Part shown: positions 25,185 through 34,316 of the stretch, piece by piece
Numbering within the stretch: position 1 is the stretch's first letter
Layout: each line of letters opens with the position of its first letter
NCBI GenBank assembly: GCA_902801465.1
Contig: CADCIH010000019.1
Coordinates: 1 to 64,000 of the forward strand
From: an uncultured Bacteroidia bacterium
Lineage (GTDB): Bacteria > Bacteroidota > Bacteroidia > Bacteroidales > F082
DNA: 64,000 nt
Reading direction: 5' to 3'
The notes under the pieces: generated by a model
The model's input: the letters and a program-made list of their open reading frames with translations, nothing else
Databases searched by the model: none
What the model was told of the DNA's origin: nothing
Made by a program: the position numbers and the translations under genes

Positions 25185-28129
25185 ATCATTATTTCAACGA
25201 TTCTATCATAATTCTGTTTTATATCTCCTTCGATCATATGTCCAATGCGGAATCCGTCGCCTGTGGTCTCGCAATAGAGGTAACGGCGGCCATTGTGGAC
25301 AAACAGCACCGAATCGACATCTTTCACCTGAATCAAGTCACGCCATTCCTCACGGAATTCCAACCCGATGGCGGCGTGTCCACGCTGTTCGGATAGCATG
25401 ATCAAGACGTTGTGACCCAAGGCATGGAACAAGGCGGCCATGAGTGACGACTTACAGTCGCAGTCGCCTTCCTTGTCGTAAAGCACCTCATCGGGGAAGC
25501 GCATATACTCTCGCATGCGATCAATGCTGACGCTTTCCGCATCGAGACGGTATTCGATGTTGGGAGCCTGCACAAAGTCGAGCGCAAACTGCAAGGTATC
25601 CACTTCATTGCAACCGGCTTTCTCGGTAACTGCCCTAATATAGTCGGCCAGCATATTCACTTTCTCCATACGGCTGCTTTCCTCAAAGAGATACTGGAAC
25701 ATACTGCGGATGTTCATCTCATAGGTATTGCCGTTGTGCCCGTAATCTTGGAACGGGTTGACAGACCTCAGGTCTTCAATTCTCGTATTCGAGAAGTCAA
25801 GGGAGAACTTACCTTCGAGCCTGATCCCTCGTTCCGAATCGAGTGTCCAGTTGTAGAAACAAGTTTTGTCATCGTTGAGGAGGATGGCGTCGTCTTCCAT
25901 GCCGTCTTCATCCAATGGAAGAAGCACTTTGTCCTCAAAGTCGTCGAGGCTCATGCCTTCCATGGTGGCGCCGATGGTGAAACGGTCGCCCGTAGTCTCG
26001 CAATAGATGTAACGCTTGCCATTTTCAAGAATGGTGAGTTTCTCTATCTTGTCCATGCTGAAATACTCCCCTTCAATCAGGTTGACCAGTGAGACCTCGA
26101 TGCCTATGGCGGCATGTTGGAACTTCCTGGATGACATATACAGCACATTGTAACCCATCACATGAAACAGCATCGAAGCCAGTAGCGACTTGCTGTTGCA
26201 GTCACCTTCCTTGTCATACAATGTCTCATCGGGGAAACGGATGTAGTTCTCATAATAGTTGATTGCCTGGCAGTCGCGGTTGTTCTTGAACTGGATATTG
26301 GGTTCCTGGACAAAGTCGAGGGTAAACTGTATCTTCTCCAATGTTGTCAGCCCCTGTTTTTGCGCTATGCGATTGATATACGCAGCTATATATCTCACAC
26401 GGGCAAGCATGGGTTTGTGCTCGATGAGGAAGCTGTACATCTCAGTGATATAAGTCTTGTCGGACTTATCCTTGCGTTGGGCAAAGAAAGGATTGCATTG
26501 CCGCATGGCCTTAATGTCCCTCTCGGAAAAATAGAGGTTCAAGTCGCCATGGAGTTTTTGTCGGGCATAGAGCGGGTCAAGATCCCATTCGTAGGACCGG
26601 GCAATATCGCCATCGGGGTTCTTCACCTCTGACAAATCGCCGTCCTCATGTTCCTCGTCTTCGAGATACGAGGAAGAAACATACCAAGGTTTGTTGGCCC
26701 CATAAAGGGTCATGTTAATCGCCACACCGAAGGCAATGGCGAAGATCATTGGAAGCAAGTCGTAGTCGTAATAGTGGATTGTAGCATAACCGGCCAAGAG
26801 TGCCAGTATGATGATAGCGATGTTAAAGAGACCCAGATTGAGGTTCTTGTTGAAAAGATCCAACTTGCTTTGGAACGAGTTGGAGTTTTCAATCCTGTCA
26901 ATCTTGATGAGTCGCACCAAGGCCCAAAGCACAAAATAACAGGCCGTAAGAATACCGACAGCTCGGAAATCGTCACCTATCAAGGGCATTTGAAGCACAC
27001 CTGTGTTGACTGTATAAAGTACGAGGAACAAGATGGAATAAATGAATGAGGTCAGCAAGGCGGTGTCTTTCCAGCCGTAGGGATGTTCCCGATAGTATTC
27101 AGAGTATCTCCGGGGTTGGCGGTCTTCACCCAGCAAAGCATAGGCACAAGCTCGAGCCTCTGACGACAGACCTCCGTCAATGGTGCTGTGGAATCCAGTA
27201 TAGTAGCATATAGCTGCAGGTTCCTTTACTAGCTTCTTCTCTCTTTTCTTCTTTTCCTTTTTCTTTTTACCCTCGTCCTCCGTTTTCGCTGGTGCGGTTT
27301 CAGTATCCTCTGTCTCAACAGGGACCTCAGGATCCACTGGCGTTTCAGGCTCGGAGACAGGCTCCGGTTCAGAGACAGGCTCGGGGGCAGAGACAGGCTC
27401 GGGTTCTATGACTGGTTCATGTTCTGCCGGAGTATTGGATTCGGCAGGGAGGTCTTGGTCGTTGGTGTTATCGACTTCCCAGAAAGCCGGGGAATCATGC
27501 TTGTTGTCAGTAAATTCAAATGTTTCGGAAGGTTCTTCAGGTGCTCCAGCATCGTTTCCGATAAACACTGCGGTGTTCTGTTGTAAAAGACGTTCCTTCT
27601 TTACTTTGTCGGGTTCTCCGTAATAGGCATTCAATGTCTTGACGAGCCAAAGGGTCTTCCAGCTGCGTTCACCTTCGATGGATGGTGTCTCAGGGTCGGA
27701 TGGGCGGGCGCAATAGCCGATGAGTTCTTTTTTCCGTCTGCCTTTTTGTTGGCGGTAGATATAACCAAGTTCATCAACTACGGCATCCCGTTCAAAGCTG
27801 ATGTAACCGCATTGCACATAGCGGGGTTTCTCGGTCTCGTCTTCGATATCGGAAGTCAGCACTTCCACCGATCCGATATTCTTTTTCGACTGGCCATCAA
27901 CGATGACTCTACCAATGGGGATTTTTGATCCGCTTCCAGAGAGGTGCACCTCCCCTGCCGTGTGGTCGCCGTTCATGTCGAGGTATCCTATCTCAGTCAA
28001 AGGCTGTCTGGATTTGGGATGCATCTTGATCCATACGCGCACTTTCGAGCAGCGCCTGACCACAACGATAATGACGATGAAAGTCAGTACAAACAGCGAA
28101 TACAGCCATGTGAGTGTTTCTATCAGCAT
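25181..28129 (-). CDS. Large membrane protein with two transglutaminase-like domains and a Glu-Pro linker
   Basis: 982 residues. Anchor at ~5-25, then a soluble region, a Pro/Glu repeat linker (~238-275, units of EPVS), a Lys-rich stretch (288-302) and about four membrane segments (355-475). The C-terminal half holds two copies of a transglutaminase/cysteine-protease-like domain, each with DKEGDC, HAAIG and CETTGD, giving Cys644-His672-Asp715 and Cys890-His918-Asp958 triads. This suggests a thiol peptidase or crosslinking activity, doubled by internal duplication. It starts 7 nt after the 961-residue gene and overlaps the metallopeptidase start by 4 nt. Precise function unknown. Confidence 0.72.
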   Translation of the reverse strand: MLIETLTWLYSLFVLTFIVIIVVVRRCSKVRVWIKMHPKSRQPLTEIGYLDMNGDHTAGEVHLSGSGSKIPIGRVIVDGQSKKNIGSVEVLTSDIEDETEKPRYVQCGYISFERDAVVDELGYIYRQQKGRRKKELIGYCARPSDPETPSIEGERSWKTLWLVKTLNAYYGEPDKVKKERLLQQNTAVFIGNDAGAPEEPSETFEFTDNKHDSPAFWEVDNTNDQDLPAESNTPAEHEPVIEPEPVSAPEPVSEPEPVSEPETPVDPEVPVETEDTETAPAKTEDEGKKKKEKKKREKKLVKEPAAICYYTGFHSTIDGGLSSEARACAYALLGEDRQPRRYSEYYREHPYGWKDTALLTSFIYSILFLVLYTVNTGVLQMPLIGDDFRAVGILTACYFVLWALVRLIKIDRIENSNSFQSKLDLFNKNLNLGLFNIAIIILALLAGYATIHYYDYDLLPMIFAIAFGVAINMTLYGANKPWYVSSSYLEDEEHEDGDLSEVKNPDGDIARSYEWDLDPLYARQKLHGDLNLYFSERDIKAMRQCNPFFAQRKDKSDKTYITEMYSFLIEHKPMLARVRYIAAYINRIAQKQGLTTLEKIQFTLDFVQEPNIQFKNNRDCQAINYYENYIRFPDETLYDKEGDCNSKSLLASMLFHVMGYNVLYMSSRKFQHAAIGIEVSLVNLIEGEYFSMDKIEKLTILENGKRYIYCETTGDRFTIGATMEGMSLDDFEDKVLLPLDEDGMEDDAILLNDDKTCFYNWTLDSERGIRLEGKFSLDFSNTRIEDLRSVNPFQDYGHNGNTYEMNIRSMFQYLFEESSRMEKVNMLADYIRAVTEKAGCNEVDTLQFALDFVQAPNIEYRLDAESVSIDRMREYMRFPDEVLYDKEGDCDCKSSLMAALFHALGHNVLIMLSEQRGHAAIGLEFREEWRDLIQVKDVDSVLFVHNGRRYLYCETTGDGFRIGHMIEGDIKQNYDRIVEIMI

Positions 28130-28136
28130 AATGCAA

Positions 28137-31022
28137 TCAGTCCTTGGGGTTCATGATTTTCCTAACTATTTTACGGTACTCGTACGACTCGCTGAAACGA
28201 CTTGCGTCGAACAGTTTCAGCCACTCGCTCGAGTTGTTGTCCGGGCATATTGCCCAGAGGATAAGCGAGGAGGTGGCGATGGCGCCGTCATCCGGCTCCA
28301 ACTCTTCCTGATAGACGCGGATTCTCCTCATCTCCTGATCGAAATCCTCCTTAGGCAGAATTCTGTTGAAGGAGAAGTGTCCAAAGCAGCGCCAACGGGT
28401 GACGAAGATGAGTTTCTGGTAAAGTTCGTCATACTTTGCTGTCTGGAGACGAGTGGTGTAGAGCGGCAGGTATCTTGACAACATATCGTCGATATCGATG
28501 TTGACCTTGACATCGGCGAATTCGGTATCGGATTGGGAGGTGATCTCACCATTGGTGGCAGCATAGGCTATCATAGGCTCGAGCAAGTCAAACTTGTCGA
28601 TCTTCTTCCTATACTGGACCAGCTTCTCACCCACGGTAGGTTGTTCTCTGGGAATCATCTCGCCCTTAATACCTTTAATCAGTTGGCGTACGCTATCCTG
28701 TTTTAGGCTTTCCCATTTTTCCTCCCTCTCTCTTTGCAGTTCTTCGGGACTGACAAAGACGTAATCTCCTATCTTATCGTCGAACCGACGTGCGTGTTTC
28801 TCGGGAAGGGCAACATCTTGGAACAGCACGGCGATCTCATCGTTGAAGAAATTGATAAGCATGAAATAATGCTCCTTTTCCAGTTCGTTGACGAATCTAG
28901 GTGTATAGTTCACACGGATACGGCATCCTTCCACTTCTTTAGTCGGAATGAGATAGTCGTCACCGAAATGCCCTCCGTTGAGGGGTTGGTTGAACATGCT
29001 GATGGGGAACACCGTCCTTGCTTCGGGGCTGGGCATTGCGATGCTCACCTCACGGCGTATCCTCTTGCATCGATTGAGGTATTCATCACAAAGCGCAATC
29101 ATCTTGTCGTAGAAGCCAACAGCCTCGAATTCGATACGGTTGGCTATACGCGAATAAGCGTCATGCTTGTAATAGGCTTTCAGCACCCGTACGCAACTGG
29201 CCTTTTTCCGAAGGTATAGGAAAAATAGGACAAACTGGATGCCCAAAGGGACCATAAACAGTCCAACAGCCCACCAGAAGGCATTGTCATACACGTTGCC
29301 AAGATTGATGAACCTGGGCGAAAGGAAATCCAAGACGGGCAAGATACCCAACACCAACATGATACCAAGGAAGAAACAACGCGAAAGCGTCGAAAGCATG
29401 GTCTTCTCTTTGCTGAGGAGGTTCTTCAGCCTCGACATGACGGTTTTTTTCATGTTGTCGCATCCAGCACCGTCATTCTTGTTCTTCACATCATTAACGT
29501 AGGCATCGTGATATTCCTCGAAATGGTCGCATTCGTCGCTAGGAATGATGGGAATCTCATAAATGATCTTGTGCCAGTATTCCCTCTCGATAGCCTGTTG
29601 GACATCGGCCTTCTCTTTCGACATCTGCTCCTGCAAATTCTTGAAAAGATACTCGATGGTAGGCAATCCACCAGCGCTCATGTTCACCTTTGAAATGACC
29701 TGGGTGAGCGAAGGCAGAATGGAGGCTTCGGACTCCTTGAATGATCTTTGGCAATACGCCGAAATCTCGTCAAGTTGTTTGCCTGTGGCTTCCTCGGTAC
29801 GTTGGAGAATTCCCCTCAACAGTTCCGCTGGATAGTAACGCAGATAGTTCAGGTAATAAAGTTTCTTCAGGTTCCTGTGAAGGAAGTTCCGGATGGGATG
29901 CGGCTTGGGCGACAACTCCTCGGTATCGTCGATATCGAAACGATCCACATTGACCTGTTTGACAAACTTGTCAACGCGGTACAATTCTTTATCGACAAGC
30001 CTAAACGTCTGGTCTGGCTTGGAGTGGTCACCTTCTTCCTTAAAGCTGTTCAGAATCTCATAAGCCACCCGGTTGGTGTCGTTTTTGTCCTCATAACTCA
30101 TGTCAAAGAACACCGAGGCGGCTCCCATCGACATGTAGAAAGCCTCGTCAGAGCCAGTGCCGTGAATCAAAGGATGGTTGGCATCACAAGCAAGAAAGAG
30201 ATGCACTAGGCACTGGAGGAGGTATTCGGCTTGGCCCTTCTCGTCCAAACGAGGATAAGAACACTCAGTACGGTTTTGAACATCCTGATACAGAAGCATG
30301 TAGTCGTATCCTCGAATGGCTGAGATGTTATGCTGAACCTCTATCTCGTTAAAGAGCTTCAGCATCTTGGCTCGTTCTTCCACCTTACGCGTGTTGATGT
30401 CGCACGGCACATAAAGCATCCCGAAGACACACATGCCTTGATGGATATGACCTGGGAGGAAACGCCCCTTCTCCTTTTGGAGCAGTGCGGCAATCGAGGC
30501 GAAGACCAGATGCGTAAGCCTCTCGGTGACATCTCCTAGCACGACAATATTAATGGTCTGATAGGGTCGGATGTTGGAAGCCCGCAACTCATCAATGAAA
30601 TCCTTGGCCTTCCGGACGACGGTTTCCTGAAAGAAATATAGCCGTTTTGCAATCCGTTCAATCTGGCCAGTATCCTCAACATCCACATCGCCAAAAAAAT
30701 CATCGTACGACAAATCGGTGTAATACCAATAATTGCCATTGATGACAGCTTCCCTGGCAGCTTTCTTCTTGTCCTCTTCCTCAAGTTCTTCCTCCCTGGT
30801 CCTTTTGAGTTTCACATTGGCATTCTGTTCGGCATAGTCTTGATCTTCTTCGACCGAGGCATTGTACTCAACCTTGCTTTCGGAATCATCCATAAGCGGT
30901 GGAGTCATCTTGTCTGCTTTCGATCGCTCTATGAATACATGGTCGATTTGACTGATGAGTTCCAAGAACTCGTCGCGCCGTTTTGATTTTTTGGTGATAT
31001 CTAGGATCCAAAGAGGAAGCAT
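28137..31022 (-). CDS. Large membrane-associated partner of the tubulin-like protein, unknown family
   Basis: 961 residues. The first ~545 are soluble, with an acidic/charged coiled stretch at 45-90 (EEELEEEDKKKAAREA) and an alpha/beta region at 155-310 (INIVVLGDVTERLTH, GMCVFGMLYVP, LIHGTGSDEAFYMSMGAAS) that looks like a nucleotide-binding or FtsZ/tubulin-partner fold. Two membrane segments (546-567, 582-604) follow, then a ~350-residue soluble C-terminus. I do not recognise a named family. It begins 24 nt after the tubulin-like gene and ends 7 nt before the 982-residue gene. Inferred to link the tubulin-like filament to the inner membrane. Confidence 0.65.
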   Translation of the reverse strand: MLPLWILDITKKSKRRDEFLELISQIDHVFIERSKADKMTPPLMDDSESKVEYNASVEEDQDYAEQNANVKLKRTREEELEEEDKKKAAREAVINGNYWYYTDLSYDDFFGDVDVEDTGQIERIAKRLYFFQETVVRKAKDFIDELRASNIRPYQTINIVVLGDVTERLTHLVFASIAALLQKEKGRFLPGHIHQGMCVFGMLYVPCDINTRKVEERAKMLKLFNEIEVQHNISAIRGYDYMLLYQDVQNRTECSYPRLDEKGQAEYLLQCLVHLFLACDANHPLIHGTGSDEAFYMSMGAASVFFDMSYEDKNDTNRVAYEILNSFKEEGDHSKPDQTFRLVDKELYRVDKFVKQVNVDRFDIDDTEELSPKPHPIRNFLHRNLKKLYYLNYLRYYPAELLRGILQRTEEATGKQLDEISAYCQRSFKESEASILPSLTQVISKVNMSAGGLPTIEYLFKNLQEQMSKEKADVQQAIEREYWHKIIYEIPIIPSDECDHFEEYHDAYVNDVKNKNDGAGCDNMKKTVMSRLKNLLSKEKTMLSTLSRCFFLGIMLVLGILPVLDFLSPRFINLGNVYDNAFWWAVGLFMVPLGIQFVLFFLYLRKKASCVRVLKAYYKHDAYSRIANRIEFEAVGFYDKMIALCDEYLNRCKRIRREVSIAMPSPEARTVFPISMFNQPLNGGHFGDDYLIPTKEVEGCRIRVNYTPRFVNELEKEHYFMLINFFNDEIAVLFQDVALPEKHARRFDDKIGDYVFVSPEELQREREEKWESLKQDSVRQLIKGIKGEMIPREQPTVGEKLVQYRKKIDKFDLLEPMIAYAATNGEITSQSDTEFADVKVNIDIDDMLSRYLPLYTTRLQTAKYDELYQKLIFVTRWRCFGHFSFNRILPKEDFDQEMRRIRVYQEELEPDDGAIATSSLILWAICPDNNSSEWLKLFDASRFSESYEYRKIVRKIMNPKD

Positions 31023-31046
31023 GAGGGAAAAAGAGATTAATTGGGT

Positions 31047-34000
31047 TTACCTAATAAAATTGTGCACGGTGTCGAACTCCTCGCGGACAATGGAGAAGAG
31101 CACATTGTAAAGCCTTTTCTCGGAAGGCTTCATGGCGTTCTTCTTCCATTCGATAAGTTTGTTCAATAAAGCCTTATGCTTCTCTTCATAATTCTGTTTG
31201 AAAATGGTCTCGCCCGTGACATCTTGGCCATTCACCATGTGGTGTTGACGCAAGATGGCTTGAAGGATGGCCTCGGTGGTCTCGCCAAAACGATAGTTGA
31301 AATACAACGAAATGTATTGGGCGAATTGTTCCGTGAATCCAGTGCCTTCAATTTCCTTGAAGAGAGGACGTCCGTTATCCTCTAATTTCAGGACAATCTG
31401 ACCTGTCTGGGGATGCATCGAGAGTGCTTCAGGCTGTGCAATCTTGAAATAGGTCTTGCACTTCGGATCGGTGAGATACATGGAATCCGTGTATGACTGC
31501 ATGTCGTATTCGTCGAAATAGAAGAACGGATGTGTCTCTGCACGGAACTCGTCAAGAACGAGCATTTTGGCGAACGAACGGTGCTGTTGCAACACTTCCT
31601 CCGGAAGGTCGTCCATGGTGATCTTGCCAAGGAACTGAGCAAAGTCGTGATGGAAGTGGTATTTCTCACGGAAGGAGGCTTTGTCATAGACCATCTTGAT
31701 CGAGTCGTAGATACGGTAATCACCCAAAGAGAGACCGTATTTAGATTTCAACACAAGTGCAGTATTCTCATCGTCTGCTTTTTCAAACCTATGTTTGGGA
31801 TTGCCTTTTTGGTAGCCCAGCATCTCAGCGGCCAGATCTTCACTGCCAGCAACAAAGACGATATGTTCCTCTTTCTTCATGACATCGATACGGTTGGCGT
31901 TGTAGCTGAAGAACAAGGCGGGATTGAGACTGCGGCGCACATTGTCTTTTTCCTCATTGGTGAGGTCGGCAAAGAAGGATGATATCTTCTTGTTGTCCCA
32001 TTTTTCCTGAATCTCCTTGCTTTCATGCATCTGCTTATCCAAGATGGTGATGGCCATCGAAAGGAAGTCTTCCACCACCTTCTCGTTGGAACGCTCCAGA
32101 TTGGGGTTACAGAAGAAGCGGGTTTCGGCGGTCTTCTCTTCCTCTTTGCTCTTGGGATCAACCTTGGTGAAGAACACCTGATACTGTCCGCTCTTTATGG
32201 CCTGCACAGTATCGTCGTTTACCGCGTTGTAGATATTGTCGTTAAGGAACTTCTCAAGGTCCTTACGTTCAGGGGTCTCGGCCTCGTCGTGTTGGGCCCT
32301 GATGATGGTCGTGTAGAGTTTGCTGAAAATATTGTCGGCAATCCATCCGTTGCCATCGGCGATGGTAGTAAGCTGCGGCAGATACACTGTGGTCACATCC
32401 AAGGCAGCGGCACCCATGTCAGCAGAGAGCTTGTTGTAGAGGCGCACTGCCTCGCGGTTCATTTCAGAGGCTTTGTCCTTGAAGCTGGCGATATGTTTCT
32501 TCAACTTCGACAACTCATCGTTTTTCTCATCGGTGCAGAAGTCCTTCTTGAGGTCGTGTGCCCACTTGATCATGGCCAGTTCAATGCTTTGGTCAACATA
32601 CGACTGAAGGGCACTGATATAGTTTTGGATGTCGTCCTTGTTGGAACCAAAGGTCTTTTCCTTGAAATCGACCTTTTGGGCACTTTCACACAACTTTTGC
32701 AGTTTTTCTTCCTGTTCCTGGAGGCTGCTTTCCAGTCGCTTGAAGCTGTCCTCTTCCGCTTTGAACTGGGTGGCCATGTACTTTCGGACGGCATCGACGG
32801 CATCATGGGCAAAGGTCAGGCCCTTGGAACGGATCCAACGCTCTGCTTGCGACCAAATGCCTTCGACAATCTTCTTTTTGTAATCGTCGCGTTTATCGGG
32901 GTTGTTGGTCTCGTTTCCTATGGCTTTTTGGGCATCCTTCACCATGCCTTGGATCATGCTCAAGTCCAGTTCCGAGTTCAGCTTTTCAGAAGCGGAATCT
33001 TGTATCTCGAGGGTGTCTTTCAGCGACCTGATGGCATTGCCGTTGGCGATAACGTTTGCAATGGTTCCCGGGACTTTCCCATCGAGTTCCCTGAACAGCT
33101 CCATTACCAAGGCCGGGATCTTGCTCTCTTCCACCTTGGCGTCCTTACCCGACTCGGCCAACAGCCAGCTGCGCAGGATATCTCTTCTCATGCGGAATCG
33201 CATGTATTTGTTGAAGTGTTCGTTGGGTTTTTGCAGGGAGACGTAACCCATGGGAACGAGGAAGTTCTCATGATTACGATCCATGATGTCGTTCATATAA
33301 TTGTCGATATCGCTGCGGAAAGTCGCTCCTGCCTTGCCATGATGCAGGTGGTACAGCATCTCGGCAGTATTGCGGTACATGGTGCGAGTGTTGCCCAGAC
33401 TGGTACCCTTGTCGGTTTGGATATCCACCGGAATCATGTAATAGAATGGGCAGTAACGCTTGTCGGGATCGATGAGGGAGTAGTCGTTTTGGAAGGCGAG
33501 ACGGTGCATCACGATGTTCTGCTTCTTGTCGAAGCTCATGGCTTTGAACGCTTCCAATTCAGTGAATACGCCATAGGCATTGAGGGTGTATTTATCCTCG
33601 GTGGCGTTGCTGTCGATATACACTTTAGGCATATAGAGTGTCAAAACCAGTTGAGGATCGCCGTTACCCACCACTTGATGGTGGATTTGGTTAAGGTGAT
33701 ATAACACATCGTTCAGAATGCCTGAACCTGTACCGCCCAAGGTACTTCCCACTACCCAATAGTAGATGATGCAGTCCTCGCCACCGACGGTCTTCACATC
33801 GTTGAGTGCGGAGACAGCAGCTTGCACCTTGCTCTGAAAATCAGACAGGGAGTGTGCAAAAGCGATACGGCTCTTCATACGGAAAGCTCCCGCACCGAAT
33901 GCCAGCGGCTGGTCCGGAATCTTAGTAGCTAACTCGGGTGAACAAGCTTCAAGGATGCGCTTGTTGATGAGCGTATTCTGGTCTTGCTTGGCCTCGTAAT

Positions 34001-34289
34001 AGATGGCGCTAGGATTGGCTCGACCCAGATTGATAAGGTCGGTTTGGGGGCTGATGAACGGCACTTTGCCCTGTTCAAAAGTAGCACGGTTACGTTTGTT
34101 AGCTTCGTCGATGTCGCGCTGGTCGGTATCGATGAACAGGAACCGGTAGCTGTCGTTCATCGCCTGAAGGCGGCTTTTGGTTGCCGTTGCCTCGGAAAAG
34201 CGTTTCTCGTACACTTTTTCCTTGATTTGGGAAACGGTCTGGCACCCAGAGCCTCCCAATCCGATAAAGATGTGTTTTTCGTTTGCCAT
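31047..34289 (-). CDS. Tubulin/FtsZ-like GTPase (Tubulin_2 type), large form
   Basis: 1080 residues. The N-terminal GTPase half has the glycine-rich IFIGLGGSG (residues 8-15) and the tubulin/FtsZ signature GSTLGGTGSG (181-190), with FGAGAFRMKSR between them. It is therefore a divergent tubulin superfamily member, far longer than FtsZ (~400). A coiled-coil-rich middle (about 510-640, e.g. RLESSLQEQEEKLQKL) and an unrecognised C-terminal half follow. Expected: GTP-dependent filament or ring formation. Encoded 27 nt after the VWA gene and 24 nt before its likely membrane partner. No DNA-segregation genes or FtsA are adjacent, so plasmid-type or cell-division roles are less likely than envelope remodelling. 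Confidence 0.82.
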   Translation of the reverse strand: MANEKHIFIGLGGSGCQTVSQIKEKVYEKRFSEATATKSRLQAMNDSYRFLFIDTDQRDIDEANKRNRATFEQGKVPFISPQTDLINLGRANPSAIYYEAKQDQNTLINKRILEACSPELATKIPDQPLAFGAGAFRMKSRIAFAHSLSDFQSKVQAAVSALNDVKTVGGEDCIIYYWVVGSTLGGTGSGILNDVLYHLNQIHHQVVGNGDPQLVLTLYMPKVYIDSNATEDKYTLNAYGVFTELEAFKAMSFDKKQNIVMHRLAFQNDYSLIDPDKRYCPFYYMIPVDIQTDKGTSLGNTRTMYRNTAEMLYHLHHGKAGATFRSDIDNYMNDIMDRNHENFLVPMGYVSLQKPNEHFNKYMRFRMRRDILRSWLLAESGKDAKVEESKIPALVMELFRELDGKVPGTIANVIANGNAIRSLKDTLEIQDSASEKLNSELDLSMIQGMVKDAQKAIGNETNNPDKRDDYKKKIVEGIWSQAERWIRSKGLTFAHDAVDAVRKYMATQFKAEEDSFKRLESSLQEQEEKLQKLCESAQKVDFKEKTFGSNKDDIQNYISALQSYVDQSIELAMIKWAHDLKKDFCTDEKNDELSKLKKHIASFKDKASEMNREAVRLYNKLSADMGAAALDVTTVYLPQLTTIADGNGWIADNIFSKLYTTIIRAQHDEAETPERKDLEKFLNDNIYNAVNDDTVQAIKSGQYQVFFTKVDPKSKEEEKTAETRFFCNPNLERSNEKVVEDFLSMAITILDKQMHESKEIQEKWDNKKISSFFADLTNEEKDNVRRSLNPALFFSYNANRIDVMKKEEHIVFVAGSEDLAAEMLGYQKGNPKHRFEKADDENTALVLKSKYGLSLGDYRIYDSIKMVYDKASFREKYHFHHDFAQFLGKITMDDLPEEVLQQHRSFAKMLVLDEFRAETHPFFYFDEYDMQSYTDSMYLTDPKCKTYFKIAQPEALSMHPQTGQIVLKLEDNGRPLFKEIEGTGFTEQFAQYISLYFNYRFGETTEAILQAILRQHHMVNGQDVTGETIFKQNYEEKHKALLNKLIEWKKNAMKPSEKRLYNVLFSIVREEFDTVHNFIR

Positions 34290-34316
34290 AGATAAATTTA
34301 TTAATATTGTTATTAC

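Noticed and set aside
27300-27420. Tandem near-repeats of about 18 bp that could suggest a CRISPR or minisatellite
   Set aside because: They lie in frame in the 982-residue gene and encode the Pro/Glu (EPVS) linker; there are no spacers.
32025-33704. 559-codon plus-strand frame opposite the tubulin-like gene
   Set aside because: It is antisense to a gene with clear GTPase motifs; the translation has no recognisable domain, and its length follows from the codon bias of the real gene.
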